NCBI RefSeq assembly: GCF_008312935.1
Contig: NZ_VSZO01000053.1
Location: forward strand, 558,001 to 622,000
DNA from: Roseiconus lacunae
GTDB lineage: Bacteria; Planctomycetota; Planctomycetia; Pirellulales; Pirellulaceae
DNA: 64,000 nt
Direction of reading: 5' to 3'
Part shown: one piece after another, positions 45,187-54,782 of the stretch
Numbering within the stretch: position 1 is the stretch's first letter
How the letters are laid out: every line of letters starts with the position of its first letter
Program-made: the position numbers and the translations under genes
The notes under the pieces: generated by a model
What the model was told of the DNA's origin: nothing
Seen by the model: only the letters and a program-made list of their open reading frames with translations
Databases searched by the model: none

Positions 45187-46563
45187 ATGCTCAGTCTGAC
45201 TGGCCGCGGTTCATCACAAACTTGCAATGGGGTTCGCCGTCGCGATTTTTTACAAGTCGGAGCGTTGGGAGCTTTCGGCGTCGGCTTGCCTCAGTTTTTG
45301 GCGGCGGCCGAGCGAGGCGTCGTCGACCCGGATAAAGATCGCCGCTCATGCATTATGATTTTCAATCTCGGCGCCCCCAGCCAACTCGATACCTTCGACA
45401 TGAAACCGGAGGCCCCGTCGGAAGTTCGCGGGCCATTCAAGGCGATCTCCACCAAAGGCGACTTTCAGGTCTCGGAGATTCTACCGAAGCACGCCGAGAT
45501 CGCCGATAAGTTTTCCGTCATCCGATCTTGCTACCACACCGCCGCTGCCGTTCACGATGCCGGCTGGCAGATGTTGCAAACGGGCCGTCAATTCACCGGG
45601 GGCGTCAACTATCCACACGCCGGCGCGGTGTTGCAATACATGCGGGGACGACGAACCGACTTGCCCGCTCACGTCGTCCTGCCCGAGACAATGGGACGTG
45701 GCGGAGGAAACTTGCCCAACGGTCAAGCCGGTGGGTTTCTTGGCAAAACCTACGATCCGTTCGCGTTGATGGCCGATCCCAGCAAACCGGATTTTAAGGT
45801 TCCCGACTTGCTGCCGCCCCCAGACCTGGGTGACGTCCGCATCGATCGTCGTCGTCGCATGCGTGAAGCGATCGAAGGTCGCATGGCACAGCTGGAAACG
45901 ACGGAGTCCGCTAAGATGCTCGACAAGAACTTCGAAGCGGCTTACCGGTTGATGAACAGCCCTCAAGCTCGCGAAGCGTTCGATCTGTCCAAGGAACCGC
46001 AAAGTGTCCGCGAACGGTACGGAATGAATCGCTTCGGTCAGTGTTGCTTGTTGTCACGAAGATTGATCGAAGCCGGCGTCCGCTTTGTGACCATCAACAC
46101 ATTCCTGACCGTCTTCAACGAAGTTACTTGGGACATTCACGGCAGCAAGCCGTTCACAACGATCGAAGGAATGAAGAATATTGTCGCACCGATGTACGAC
46201 CAAGGTTATGCGGCATTGGTCAGTGACTTGGACGAACGTGGAATGCTTGACGACACGATGGTTTGCGGTCTGGCCGAGTTTGGACGGACGCCAAAAGTCA
46301 ATCCGGCTGGCGGACGTGATCATTGGCCACAATGTTTCTCGACCACCTTCGCCGGAGGAGGCGTTCAAGGAGGACGCGCGATCGGTGCCAGTGACCCGAT
46401 CGGCGCGGTCCCCGCAGACCGTCCGACGCAGCCTGGTGAAATCATCGCCAGCGTGTTTCATTCGTTGGGATTAGACCTGCACGCGGAAATCCCCGGTCCC
46501 GGCGGTCGCCCCTTTCCTCTCGTCGATTTCGGCGTTCGCGAAGTCAGAGAACTGTTCAGTTAG
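45187..46563 (+). CDS. DUF1501 protein with Tat signal
   Basis: A 458-residue member of the planctomycete-abundant DUF1501 family (alkaline-phosphatase/sulfatase-like fold). GGAAGAG precedes the ATG at 45187; the frame extends to 45088 without support. A twin-arginine signal RRRDFLQVGALGAFG lies at about 18-32. Family motifs include CIMIFNLGAPSQLDTFDMKP, the PKHAEIADKFSVIRS stretch, and FGRTPKVNPAGGRDHWP near the C-terminus. It is followed after ten bases by a DUF1549/DUF1553 gene, the usual partner. The pair is probably periplasmic; the reaction is not known. Confidence 0.92.
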   Translation: MLSLTGRGSSQTCNGVRRRDFLQVGALGAFGVGLPQFLAAAERGVVDPDKDRRSCIMIFNLGAPSQLDTFDMKPEAPSEVRGPFKAISTKGDFQVSEILPKHAEIADKFSVIRSCYHTAAAVHDAGWQMLQTGRQFTGGVNYPHAGAVLQYMRGRRTDLPAHVVLPETMGRGGGNLPNGQAGGFLGKTYDPFALMADPSKPDFKVPDLLPPPDLGDVRIDRRRRMREAIEGRMAQLETTESAKMLDKNFEAAYRLMNSPQAREAFDLSKEPQSVRERYGMNRFGQCCLLSRRLIEAGVRFVTINTFLTVFNEVTWDIHGSKPFTTIEGMKNIVAPMYDQGYAALVSDLDERGMLDDTMVCGLAEFGRTPKVNPAGGRDHWPQCFSTTFAGGGVQGGRAIGASDPIGAVPADRPTQPGEIIASVFHSLGLDLHAEIPGPGGRPFPLVDFGVREVRELFS

Positions 46564-46573
46564 GAATTTATCG

Positions 46574-49114
46574 ATGCGCTTCAGTCGAACCTGTCAATCT
46601 CAAGTCTCCGGTGCAGTTTGTCGGACGGATAAAATCGTGGCCGCCGCGGTTGCTTGGGTAGCGATACTGCTTTGGCAACCGTACATAATCGCGGAGCAGC
46701 CTCAATACCGCGTCTTACCGGCCAGGATCGTGCTTGACGGTAGCGATAGCGTTCAGCGATTCAGCGTCGTCGAAGTCCGTCGCGGTCAAGCGTCTGCGCG
46801 GGTGGTCGATCCGTCTTTAAAGATTGACATCGATGACGATTCCATCGCGATGATCAATGATCGACAGGTACGCGCAATCAGCAACGGCGCGACAACCCTG
46901 CGGTGTTCGGTCGGGGACGAAACGATCGAGGTACCGGTCGTCGTTCAAAACGCCGATTCCCCCTATCAACAGAGCTTCCGCAATGACGTCCAATCGGTGC
47001 TCGCCAAAGCCGGCTGTAGCATGGGCGCCTGTCACGGCGCACTGGCCGGCAAAGGTGGATTCCGGTTGTCGCTTCGCGGATACGATCCGGCACACGACTA
47101 TAACACGATCACACGTGAAGCTCGCGGTCGCCGAATCGAGTTGGCCGATCCCGGGCGAAGCTTGCTGTTGGCGAAGCCGACCGGCGCGTTGCCGCACAAA
47201 GGCGGGATCAAGCTAGAAACCGGATCGAGGCACTATCGCATCCTCGCCGACTGGATCGCACAGGGCGCGAAGGGACCGGCCGACACTGACGCGCGGTTGC
47301 AAAAGATCACGGTGATGCCTGAAGTTGCGACGTTGGCCCCGGGGGATCAGTCGCAGGTCTTGGTGCAAGCCCACTACGACGACGGACGAGTCGTCGATGT
47401 CACGCACCTGTCAAAGTTTTCGGCGACAGACGAATCCGTCGCTCGTGTCGACAACGAGGGACTCGCAACGGTCGTCGGAAGCGGTGAGGCTGCCGTCCTG
47501 GTTTGGTTCGGAAGCAAAGTTGTCTTGGCCCGAATGGTGGTCCCGTACCAGTTTCAAATCGCTGATAGCGTTTACGCGGCATCCGCAAAACGCAACTTCA
47601 TCGATGAAGAAAACCTCAACCAACTCCGCAAATTGAATTTGGCACCGTCACCTCGTTGCGACGACACGGTTTTCCTCCGCCGATCGACATTGGACACCAT
47701 CGGCCGTCTGCCGACGCCGGCGGAACGCGATCGTTTCTTTAGCGATCCACCCCAGACCCGGCGTGATCTTTGGATCGAACGATTACTTGCCAGTGAAGAT
47801 TTTGTGTCCTACTGGACGTACAGATGGTCGGACATGTTGCTGATCAATGGGACCCGACTTCGCCCGGTGGCGGTGAAGACGTACTACCAGTGGGTGCGCG
47901 ATCGTGTTCGAAAGAACCAACCGTGGGATGAATTTGTTCGCGAGATTCTGACCGCGACCGGCAGAAGCGATGAAAACGGTGCGACGAATTTTTACGCGTT
48001 GCATCAATCGCCCGAAGACATGACCGAGAACGCTTGCCAGGCGTTTCTTGGGTTGTCGATTGGGTGCGCTAAGTGCCACAACCATCCATTAGAAAAATGG
48101 ACTAATGATCAATACTATGCCATGGCAAATCTGTTTGCCCGAGTTCGCGCGAAGGGATGGGGAGGCGACGGCCGAAACGGTGATGGCATCCGCACGCTCT
48201 TTGTCTCTGCGGCTGGCGATCTAATCCAGCCCAATCGCGGGCGACCCCAAGCTCCGGCACCGCTCGATTCTCCGCCGATCGAGATCGACGATCCGTCTGA
48301 CCGGCGACTGGTGCTCGCCGATTGGATGACGTCACCTGACAATCCGTATTTCGCCAGGTCAATCAGTAACCGATTGTGGGCTAACTTCTTCGGCCGTGGC
48401 TTAGTCGAAGAAGTCGATGACTTAAGATTGAGCAATCCCGCTTCAAACGAGCCACTGTTGAAAAAGCTTGCCGACCATCTGGTCGCGATCAATTTCGATC
48501 TCAAGCAACAGATGCGACTGATGTTGCAAAGCGAAACGTATCAGCGCAGTAGCATCGCATTGCCAGAAAATAAGCCAGAGTCGAAGTACCACAGCCGTTA
48601 TTATCCGAGACGATTGATGGCAGAAGTCCTACTCGATTCGATCGACCAGGTGGTTGGTACTTCGTCGCAATTCACTGAGATCGCGTTTCCAGGTGCCGAT
48701 AAACAGAAAACTGATTTCTACTCAACGGGTACCAAAGCGATCGAGCTGTATGATTCGGCGGTCAATTCATACTTTCTGAAAACCTTTGGACGCAATCCGC
48801 GAGAGATCACTTGCGAATGCGAACGGAGCGAAGAACAGAGCATGGTGCAGGTCTTGCACCTTTCCAACGGTGACACGCTAAATCCCAAACTGGCGATGGA
48901 AAATAACGTCATCGGAAACGCGATCGACAACGATCTTTCCGGACGTGAATTCGTGCGGATGATGTTCTTACGTGCTTTCGCTAGAGAGCCGAATGAGCAA
49001 GAAAGTCGTCGTCTATTGGCGATCTTGGCTGAATACGAAACCGATCGTCGCACCGGCCTGGAAGACGCCACGTGGAGCATCCTGACGAGCGCTGAATTCA
49101 CGTTTAACTACTAA
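46574..49114 (+). CDS. DUF1549/DUF1553 (PSD1-type) exported protein with Ig-like domain and haem-like motifs
   Basis: An 846-residue exported protein, probable partner of the DUF1501 protein, from an ATG at 46574 with AGGAA upstream. An N-terminal hydrophobic segment (about 22-40) is followed by a Big_2/Ig-like domain (about 45-125). Next is the motif Cys148-x4-Cys153-His154 in AGCSMGACHGALAGKGGF, typical of these proteins in place of CxxCH. A second Ig-like domain lies at about 240-330. DUF1549 (about 345-560) contains the canonical CAKCHNHPLEKWT haem-type site, and DUF1553 fills about 590-830. Function unestablished; a periplasmic multi-domain redox or sugar-binding protein is presumed. Confidence 0.88.
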   Translation: MRFSRTCQSQVSGAVCRTDKIVAAAVAWVAILLWQPYIIAEQPQYRVLPARIVLDGSDSVQRFSVVEVRRGQASARVVDPSLKIDIDDDSIAMINDRQVRAISNGATTLRCSVGDETIEVPVVVQNADSPYQQSFRNDVQSVLAKAGCSMGACHGALAGKGGFRLSLRGYDPAHDYNTITREARGRRIELADPGRSLLLAKPTGALPHKGGIKLETGSRHYRILADWIAQGAKGPADTDARLQKITVMPEVATLAPGDQSQVLVQAHYDDGRVVDVTHLSKFSATDESVARVDNEGLATVVGSGEAAVLVWFGSKVVLARMVVPYQFQIADSVYAASAKRNFIDEENLNQLRKLNLAPSPRCDDTVFLRRSTLDTIGRLPTPAERDRFFSDPPQTRRDLWIERLLASEDFVSYWTYRWSDMLLINGTRLRPVAVKTYYQWVRDRVRKNQPWDEFVREILTATGRSDENGATNFYALHQSPEDMTENACQAFLGLSIGCAKCHNHPLEKWTNDQYYAMANLFARVRAKGWGGDGRNGDGIRTLFVSAAGDLIQPNRGRPQAPAPLDSPPIEIDDPSDRRLVLADWMTSPDNPYFARSISNRLWANFFGRGLVEEVDDLRLSNPASNEPLLKKLADHLVAINFDLKQQMRLMLQSETYQRSSIALPENKPESKYHSRYYPRRLMAEVLLDSIDQVVGTSSQFTEIAFPGADKQKTDFYSTGTKAIELYDSAVNSYFLKTFGRNPREITCECERSEEQSMVQVLHLSNGDTLNPKLAMENNVIGNAIDNDLSGREFVRMMFLRAFAREPNEQESRRLLAILAEYETDRRTGLEDATWSILTSAEFTFNY

Positions 49115-49389
49115 GACGCCTCATCTTGTCTCTTCGAGGCGGCGCCGGCCGCAGCACCCATCGTTGCCCGCGTAACCTATGCGGAATGCTTGGGGTTTGA
49201 TTACCGCTTGTGTTTTGGCAGAAGACGAACTTGTGTCTGGATGGATCGCATCGGCGACCGCACTTTGTTGTAAACCGATGCCAATGACTGCCGGCTGATC
49301 GATCACCTCGGTCGTTCGTCTGGTCCTGAGTCCAATCGGAACACATCCCCCTTTCAATGATTTCTCACCGTTCACTCAACTTCCGTTCA

Positions 49390-50766
49390 ATGAACAACAC
49401 TCCGCTCCTACTCATTCTGCTCATCGTTTCCATACCTCTAAAAAACTGCTGTTGGGGTGCCGAAAGACCACCGAACTTGGTCTTAATCATCGTCGATGAC
49501 CTGGGGTATGGAGATGTCAGCTACCAAGGGGCACCAGATTTAGAAACGCCACATCTCGATCAACTAGCCGCCGAAGGAATCGTATTCACACAAATGCGAG
49601 CGAATTGCACCGTGTGTTCGCCCACACGCGCGGCCATCATGACGGCTCGATATGCGGATCGCTCCGGGGTTCCGGGCGTAATTCGAACACAGCCGGAAAA
49701 CAGTTGGGGATACCTTTCGCCGAATCTGTCGACGCTGGCCGATCGACTCGGGGACGCGGGGTATCACAGCGCGGCAATCGGGAAATGGCATCTCGGCCTC
49801 CGGTCACCGAACACGCCGCTCGATCGCGGATTCGATTTCTTTCATGGTTTTCTCGGCGACATGATGGACGATTACTACACGCATCTTCGTGGGGGAATTA
49901 ACTTCATGCGACTAGGACGTGAGACTATCCAACCCCAGGGACATGCGACAGAGTTATTCACCGACTGGGCAATCGACTATGTTGCCGATCGAACAGCACT
50001 AAGCGACGGCGACGCAGAGTCACATCAGCCATTCTTTCTGTACCTCGCCTATAACGCACCACACTTTCCGATTCAGCCACCAGATGAGTGGCTGAACAAA
50101 ACGCAGCTGGCGCATCTTGGGATGGAACTCAAACGCGCGAAGAATGTCGCGTTTGTGGAGCATCTTGACCACAACATCGGTCGATTTTTGCGGCGTCTTG
50201 ACGAACTAGGCCTTCGCGAAAAGACCGTGGTTGCCTTTACCAGCGACAACGGCGGTTCGCTTCCACATGCACAGCGGAATCTACCTTGGCGTGATGGCAA
50301 ACAATCTCATTACGACGGCGGACTTCGTGTGCCGATGATCGTTCGGTCAACCGATCCATCACTCGCGGGAACAGAAAGCGACTATATTGGATTGAACTTT
50401 GACCTTCATGCGACCTTTGTCGAACTCGCCGGTGCGAAGCCAGATCCGGAAGCCGATGCGGTGAGCTTGGTTCCAATCCTGCAAGGCAAAATGATGCCGA
50501 AGCAGACTCGTGAGTTGTACTTTGTCAGACGCGAAGGCGGCAATCGGTACGTCGGTGGTGCTTACCACGCGTTGATTCGCGGGGATTGGAAATTGCTTCG
50601 CAATGATCCTTATTCGCCGTTGCAGTTGTACAACTTGAACGACGATCCGTACGAAACGACGGATCTGATTGACCAACGGCCGCGGGTCGCAAAAGAATTG
50701 AAACAGTCGCTGCGAAAGCACTTGCAACGCGGTGGGCGTGTACCCTGGCAATCGCCTGCCGAGTAG
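49390..50766 (+). CDS. exported formylglycine-dependent sulfatase
   Basis: A 458-residue type I sulfatase. Signal peptide from ATG 49390 (MNNTPLLLILLIVSIPLK); an alternative ATG at 49357 adds 11 residues. Metal Asp36-Asp37 in IIVDDLGYGD, formylglycine motif Cys76-Ser-Pro-Thr-Arg with AAIMTARYADRSG, then IGKWHLGL and VAFTSDNGGSLPHA. The second residue of the motif is Ser rather than Val as in the other sulfatase, so they belong to different subfamilies. The substrate is probably a sulfated glycan. A propeller gene follows 50 bases later, likely co-transcribed. Confidence 0.9.
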   Translation: MNNTPLLLILLIVSIPLKNCCWGAERPPNLVLIIVDDLGYGDVSYQGAPDLETPHLDQLAAEGIVFTQMRANCTVCSPTRAAIMTARYADRSGVPGVIRTQPENSWGYLSPNLSTLADRLGDAGYHSAAIGKWHLGLRSPNTPLDRGFDFFHGFLGDMMDDYYTHLRGGINFMRLGRETIQPQGHATELFTDWAIDYVADRTALSDGDAESHQPFFLYLAYNAPHFPIQPPDEWLNKTQLAHLGMELKRAKNVAFVEHLDHNIGRFLRRLDELGLREKTVVAFTSDNGGSLPHAQRNLPWRDGKQSHYDGGLRVPMIVRSTDPSLAGTESDYIGLNFDLHATFVELAGAKPDPEADAVSLVPILQGKMMPKQTRELYFVRREGGNRYVGGAYHALIRGDWKLLRNDPYSPLQLYNLNDDPYETTDLIDQRPRVAKELKQSLRKHLQRGGRVPWQSPAE

Positions 50767-50816
50767 ACTTTCTTGCGATTAACCCCTCGTCCCCTCCTTT
50801 TGAAGAATAGATCCCC

Positions 50817-51752
50817 ATGCAAAGAATTTTTGCGGCACGCTTGCTCGCCTCTTTTGTTTTCGCGCTGGCGTCGGCGTCACTTGTTTCGGCAGGGCATCCG
50901 CTGGTTGCCAACGAAGGACAGACGTTGTGTTGGTTTGATGCTGAGGGCCAGTGCATTGAAAAAGTCAATCTCACCGGTGCTCCACACGATATCCACGTCC
51001 TTGAAGATGGAAATATCTTGACGCATCAGCACACCGAGATCGTCGAACTCGATGCGGAGTCCAAAGAAATCGTCTGGAAGTTCGACGCCCGCAAGCTCTC
51101 GGACGTCAAACGAGTGGAATTGCACTCAATCGCTCGACTGCCCGATGGCAACTTGATGGTAGCACTTAGCGGTCAGGGAACGATCTACGAAATTGACCGT
51201 AGCGGAAAGGTCGCTCGGCAGTTCGATCTGAAGCGTGATCATCCCCATCCGCACCGGGACACGCGGTTGGTCCGACCAATTGTAGACGGGGATAATTGGA
51301 CTTACCTAGTCGCACAGGAAGGTGACGGTTACGTTCGGGAGTATGACCGGGACGGGAAAATCGTTTGGGAATTCGATGTGCCATTGTTCGGAAAAGAGAA
51401 AAAGGGCGGCCACGGTCCCGAGGCCTTTGGCGATTCAGTATTCGCCGCGCTTCGCTTGGAAAACGGGAATACGTTGATCGCAACCGGCAACGGACACAGC
51501 TTGTTGGAGGTCACGCCGGCTAAAGAAATCGTTTGGAAAGTTGAGCAGAATGATCTTCCCGGGATCACGCTCGCTTGGGTGACGACGCTGCAGGTGATGC
51601 CCAATGGCAATATCGTTTTGGGAAACTGTCACGCCGGTGAAGGTCAGCCCCAAATCATCGAAATCAATCGTGAGAAGGAAGTGGTGTGGTCACTGATGGA
51701 CTTCGAACACCTCGGGAACTCCGTGTCCAATTCCGTCGTCATGACCAAATAG
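50817..51752 (+). CDS. exported beta-propeller protein (PQQ-/arylsulfotransferase-like repeats)
   Basis: A 311-residue protein with a signal peptide (MQRIFAARLLASFVFALASAS ... SAG). It contains about six propeller blades with recurrent 'D-x-x-G-K-I-V-W-x-F-D' and 'L-x-x-G-N-x-L-I-A' patterns, e.g. YDRDGKIVWEFDVP and LRLENGNTLIATGNGHS. The blade type is shared by PQQ-like and arylsulfate sulfotransferase (ASST) propellers; the catalytic His loop of ASST is not obvious. Directly downstream of a sulfatase, so it may bind the same glycan or act on its product (inference). Confidence 0.7.
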   Translation: MQRIFAARLLASFVFALASASLVSAGHPLVANEGQTLCWFDAEGQCIEKVNLTGAPHDIHVLEDGNILTHQHTEIVELDAESKEIVWKFDARKLSDVKRVELHSIARLPDGNLMVALSGQGTIYEIDRSGKVARQFDLKRDHPHPHRDTRLVRPIVDGDNWTYLVAQEGDGYVREYDRDGKIVWEFDVPLFGKEKKGGHGPEAFGDSVFAALRLENGNTLIATGNGHSLLEVTPAKEIVWKVEQNDLPGITLAWVTTLQVMPNGNIVLGNCHAGEGQPQIIEINREKEVVWSLMDFEHLGNSVSNSVVMTK

Positions 51753-51831
51753 GCTTCGCCGAAGAAGTGACATCGCGAAACCAGACGCTTCGTGGTTGAT
51801 TGGTCGATCAGCGGATTGTCCGATGCACCCG

Positions 51832-53199
51832 TTAACGGCGATAGACAAGCGTCGTGATCGACCATGAGCCTACTTGGTCTGCAAAGACGAATTCACCAAA
51901 GGCGGCCACGTGTTTGGATTCCGGTTTTGTTAATCGGCCAACGAATAGGTCGCCTGTCTTGGTAATGACTTTGCTGGACCATTTGGCCTTTCGGAAGTCT
52001 TTGGTTTCCGACTGTGCCGTCCAAAGTCGGACTTCTTTGGGGGGATGATCGGTCAACATGGAAAGCGTCAATTCGCGTCCCGATTCCTCGAACTGCCAAT
52101 GAGCTTTCGGCATCGTTTCCCCAGAAGCACAATGCCGAAAGAAGGCGGCAAGGCTTGCGACCGCACCTTCTCGGCCGCCTTCGAGTCCGTGACCAGCGTT
52201 GGGGACTTGCCGAATGAACTTGGGCCCGACCAAGTCGTTCCAGTACAGATTCATCGCGTCAACGGTCCAGTACGGGTCGTTGGTTCCCACAATCAGTAGC
52301 TTCGGAAGTGTCAGTTTGCTTCGGTAGGTGAACGGGTCCATCATTTCCCGCAGTGCCGCTTCACGCTCGCTTTCTTTTTCGCCGGGCGTTTTTACCAATC
52401 CTTTTCGGGTGTAATCCGCGATTTGCCGGCTGTACGATCCCCAAGTTTCGATTTGGTGATCCATCTGCTTTCGAAAGTTCAAGACATCGATCACGATCGG
52501 TGCGGTGGCAATAACTCGGTTGTCGGCTACCGGAGAAAGCCAACTGGTCCAGCCGCGTTTGGATGCCCCGGTGATGACAAAGTGCTCAACTTTGCTGCTC
52601 AGTGATTGCTCTGAGAATTCTCCGATCGCGTCCATGGTTCTCACCGCGCTCTTCACCATCGGAAATAGCAGCGGCCACGTCGCATCACCTGTCTCTAAGT
52701 ATCGTAACCACGTCTCGCTGATTAAATCATCCTCGCGACGGTTACCCAACAGGGGCTGGTTGGGGGTTTGGTGCAGCATCACCACACGAGCACCGCATTG
52801 GTTTGCCAACTGTACCCCGAGAACGATATCTGATGGCCGCGGTTGCGATGGGGTGCTTCCACCGGTGACATAGAGCACCGCATGATTCTCGAAGCGGATG
52901 TTTTTAGGTTCATAAACTTCGACCGCATGTTTCCAAACGATGCCTTGCCACGTTTGTGAAGTGACTCGCAATTGGTGTACCGTGCCGGCCGCCGTCGTCA
53001 TTTTGCCGAGGTGTTCCCAACGAAAAACATCATCATCCGATTGCTTGACATAGTCGATCAGAGCAGTCGGAAAGGGCTTCGCTTCCGTAGCAACAGGATT
53101 CGATTCGGGGTGATGCTCTTGAGCCTGAATCTCTGCTGACGTGATCGTCCCAATAACGATCGCGAAAACGATGCTACCGCATAGACGTTGGAAATTCAT
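51832..53199 (-). CDS. PhoPQ-activated pathogenicity-related family protein (alpha/beta hydrolase-like)
   Basis: A 455-residue exported protein of the PhoPQ_related family (PqaA-like). ATG at 53199 gives a signal peptide (MNFQRLCGSIVFAIVIGTITSAEIQAQE); the frame's GTG at 53205 overlaps the preceding stop. The hydrolase-like core contains VITGASKRGW, a nucleophile-elbow-like Ser, then WLSPVADNRVIATAPIVIDVLNF, the hallmark segment of the family. LIVGTNDPYW and NAGHGLEGG supply the late Asp and His, so a triad is complete. Function unknown; the name reflects an enterobacterial regulon only. Last gene of the cytochrome/propeller operon. Confidence 0.88.
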   Translation of the reverse strand: MNFQRLCGSIVFAIVIGTITSAEIQAQEHHPESNPVATEAKPFPTALIDYVKQSDDDVFRWEHLGKMTTAAGTVHQLRVTSQTWQGIVWKHAVEVYEPKNIRFENHAVLYVTGGSTPSQPRPSDIVLGVQLANQCGARVVMLHQTPNQPLLGNRREDDLISETWLRYLETGDATWPLLFPMVKSAVRTMDAIGEFSEQSLSSKVEHFVITGASKRGWTSWLSPVADNRVIATAPIVIDVLNFRKQMDHQIETWGSYSRQIADYTRKGLVKTPGEKESEREAALREMMDPFTYRSKLTLPKLLIVGTNDPYWTVDAMNLYWNDLVGPKFIRQVPNAGHGLEGGREGAVASLAAFFRHCASGETMPKAHWQFEESGRELTLSMLTDHPPKEVRLWTAQSETKDFRKAKWSSKVITKTGDLFVGRLTKPESKHVAAFGEFVFADQVGSWSITTLVYRR

Positions 53200-53204
53200 A
53201 TGCA

Positions 53205-54782
53205 CTATGGGATCCGGTTCAAGGTGTAGTAGGCGTTGGGATGCTCGAGCGATTCACCCGAGGCATCGAGGACACCGCTGGCATCAAGTTCATGGACAAA
53301 GAATTGACGCAATCCATCGATTTGCAAACGAACGGTTCGCCGATCGGGCGAGACGGTTGCCGATCGGATGTTCAGTTTTTGATTTTGAATTTCATCACTT
53401 CCGTACGCTGAATGATACAGGTACGTGTAGCTTTTCATTTGGTAAGAGTTGACATCACTCGCGGTGCCGCCATCGACAGGCTTTGTGAACTCTAATTCAA
53501 AGCCATCGTGCTTCGCCCGCATCTCCTTGATTTCAAAAGGAGTGCTGCCATTCCATACAAGCCGCTGTAAACCGTAGCTTGCGTCACCCAAGCTACTCCA
53601 GCCACGATTGGTTAAGCCAACAAATAGACTTCCGTCGTCGCCTTGTACCAGTCGCAAGACCGCGGAGGCGAAGCCGAGTTTAAAGGGGAAGCACGCGCCT
53701 TGGTATTGACCGTCGATTTTTTCAAGGAAGACACGATTGATGCCCGCCTGAGTAAACTCTCCGACAAATAGTTGTCCCGCGAACGGTCCAAATGCGCCGC
53801 CACTACGATCGACCACGATATCGGTCGCCGATTGCCCGACCTTCTTGTACGGAAACCAGATCGCGGGGGGGCATAATTCCTTGAAAGCCTTTAACGCATC
53901 TGGAAACGGAAGTCCTCCGGGAACGTTGTCGACGTTACGGATCGTCGAACCCGGTTCATTCATCGACGCTAATGCTTCTGCATGATGGAAAAACGCGCCC
54001 GAACGCATGTGGTGTAACGTGTTCGTCGCGACCCAGTTCCCTTGTTGGTCGGTGTAGAACATGTCGCCTTTTAGATTGGCGCCCAATCCGGACGGTGACC
54101 GCATGCCGGCACAAACCGGTAGCAACTCACCATTCGGAGTGACTTTCATTCCCCAGCCGCGCCACTTGCCTTGCCGATAACCCAAGCCTGGATTGGGCAA
54201 CGTTCGCGAGAGATGCTCGCCTTTGAGCCCGAGGCCGATGTTTAATGTGATCCATAGGTTGCCATCACGATCCAGTTTTGGTCCGTAGGCGTATTCGTGG
54301 TAATGGCCGGTTACGCCCCAGCCTTTCGCGACCGTAAGGTACTCATCGGCAACGTCGTCACCATCGTTATCTCGCAATCGAGTCAACTCACTTCGTTGGG
54401 CGGTGTAAAGATCGCCCTGATGTTCTAATAACCCCAGCGGTTCATGCAGCGCCGTTGCGAATCGGTGATAGGTCACTTGATCGGCGGGGTCATCGTAGAC
54501 TCCGTCAAGGATCCAAACTTCGCCCCGCCGGATTGCCACGGCTAGTCTTGAATCGGGCAGCGTTGTCATCCCTGAGACTTCGAGCGCCAATCCATCTGGC
54601 GCTGGCTTCCAATGTTTCGAACGCGAATCGGTCGCAGCCTTTGCCGTCGATACCGAGATAATCCGATAAGAACTCTCGCTCGACTTTGTCGACGACTCCT
54701 CGATCGGCTGGGCCAGCGTCACATCGCTGTGGGCAATCAACAAGGCACCACATATCAGTCCGTATCGCAGCCACATCACCAT
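53205..54782 (-). CDS. exported beta-propeller dehydrogenase-like protein
   Basis: A 525-residue exported protein of the PVC-type 'membrane-bound dehydrogenase/L-sorbosone dehydrogenase-like' propeller class. ATG at 54782 has GGAG five bases upstream and overlaps the upstream gene's end, with a second ATG at 54776 in the TGATG coupling. Signal peptide MWLRYGLICGALLIAHSDV. Blades include RLAVAIRRGEVWILDG, DGNLWITLNIGLGL and FAGQLFVGEFTQAG; the DNDGDD segment near 165 may bind calcium. The C-terminal 110 residues are beta-rich. It shares an operon with a five-haem cytochrome, consistent with a periplasmic dehydrogenase passing electrons to it (inference). Confidence 0.75.
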   Translation of the reverse strand: MVMWLRYGLICGALLIAHSDVTLAQPIEESSTKSSESSYRIISVSTAKAATDSRSKHWKPAPDGLALEVSGMTTLPDSRLAVAIRRGEVWILDGVYDDPADQVTYHRFATALHEPLGLLEHQGDLYTAQRSELTRLRDNDGDDVADEYLTVAKGWGVTGHYHEYAYGPKLDRDGNLWITLNIGLGLKGEHLSRTLPNPGLGYRQGKWRGWGMKVTPNGELLPVCAGMRSPSGLGANLKGDMFYTDQQGNWVATNTLHHMRSGAFFHHAEALASMNEPGSTIRNVDNVPGGLPFPDALKAFKELCPPAIWFPYKKVGQSATDIVVDRSGGAFGPFAGQLFVGEFTQAGINRVFLEKIDGQYQGACFPFKLGFASAVLRLVQGDDGSLFVGLTNRGWSSLGDASYGLQRLVWNGSTPFEIKEMRAKHDGFELEFTKPVDGGTASDVNSYQMKSYTYLYHSAYGSDEIQNQKLNIRSATVSPDRRTVRLQIDGLRQFFVHELDASGVLDASGESLEHPNAYYTLNRIP

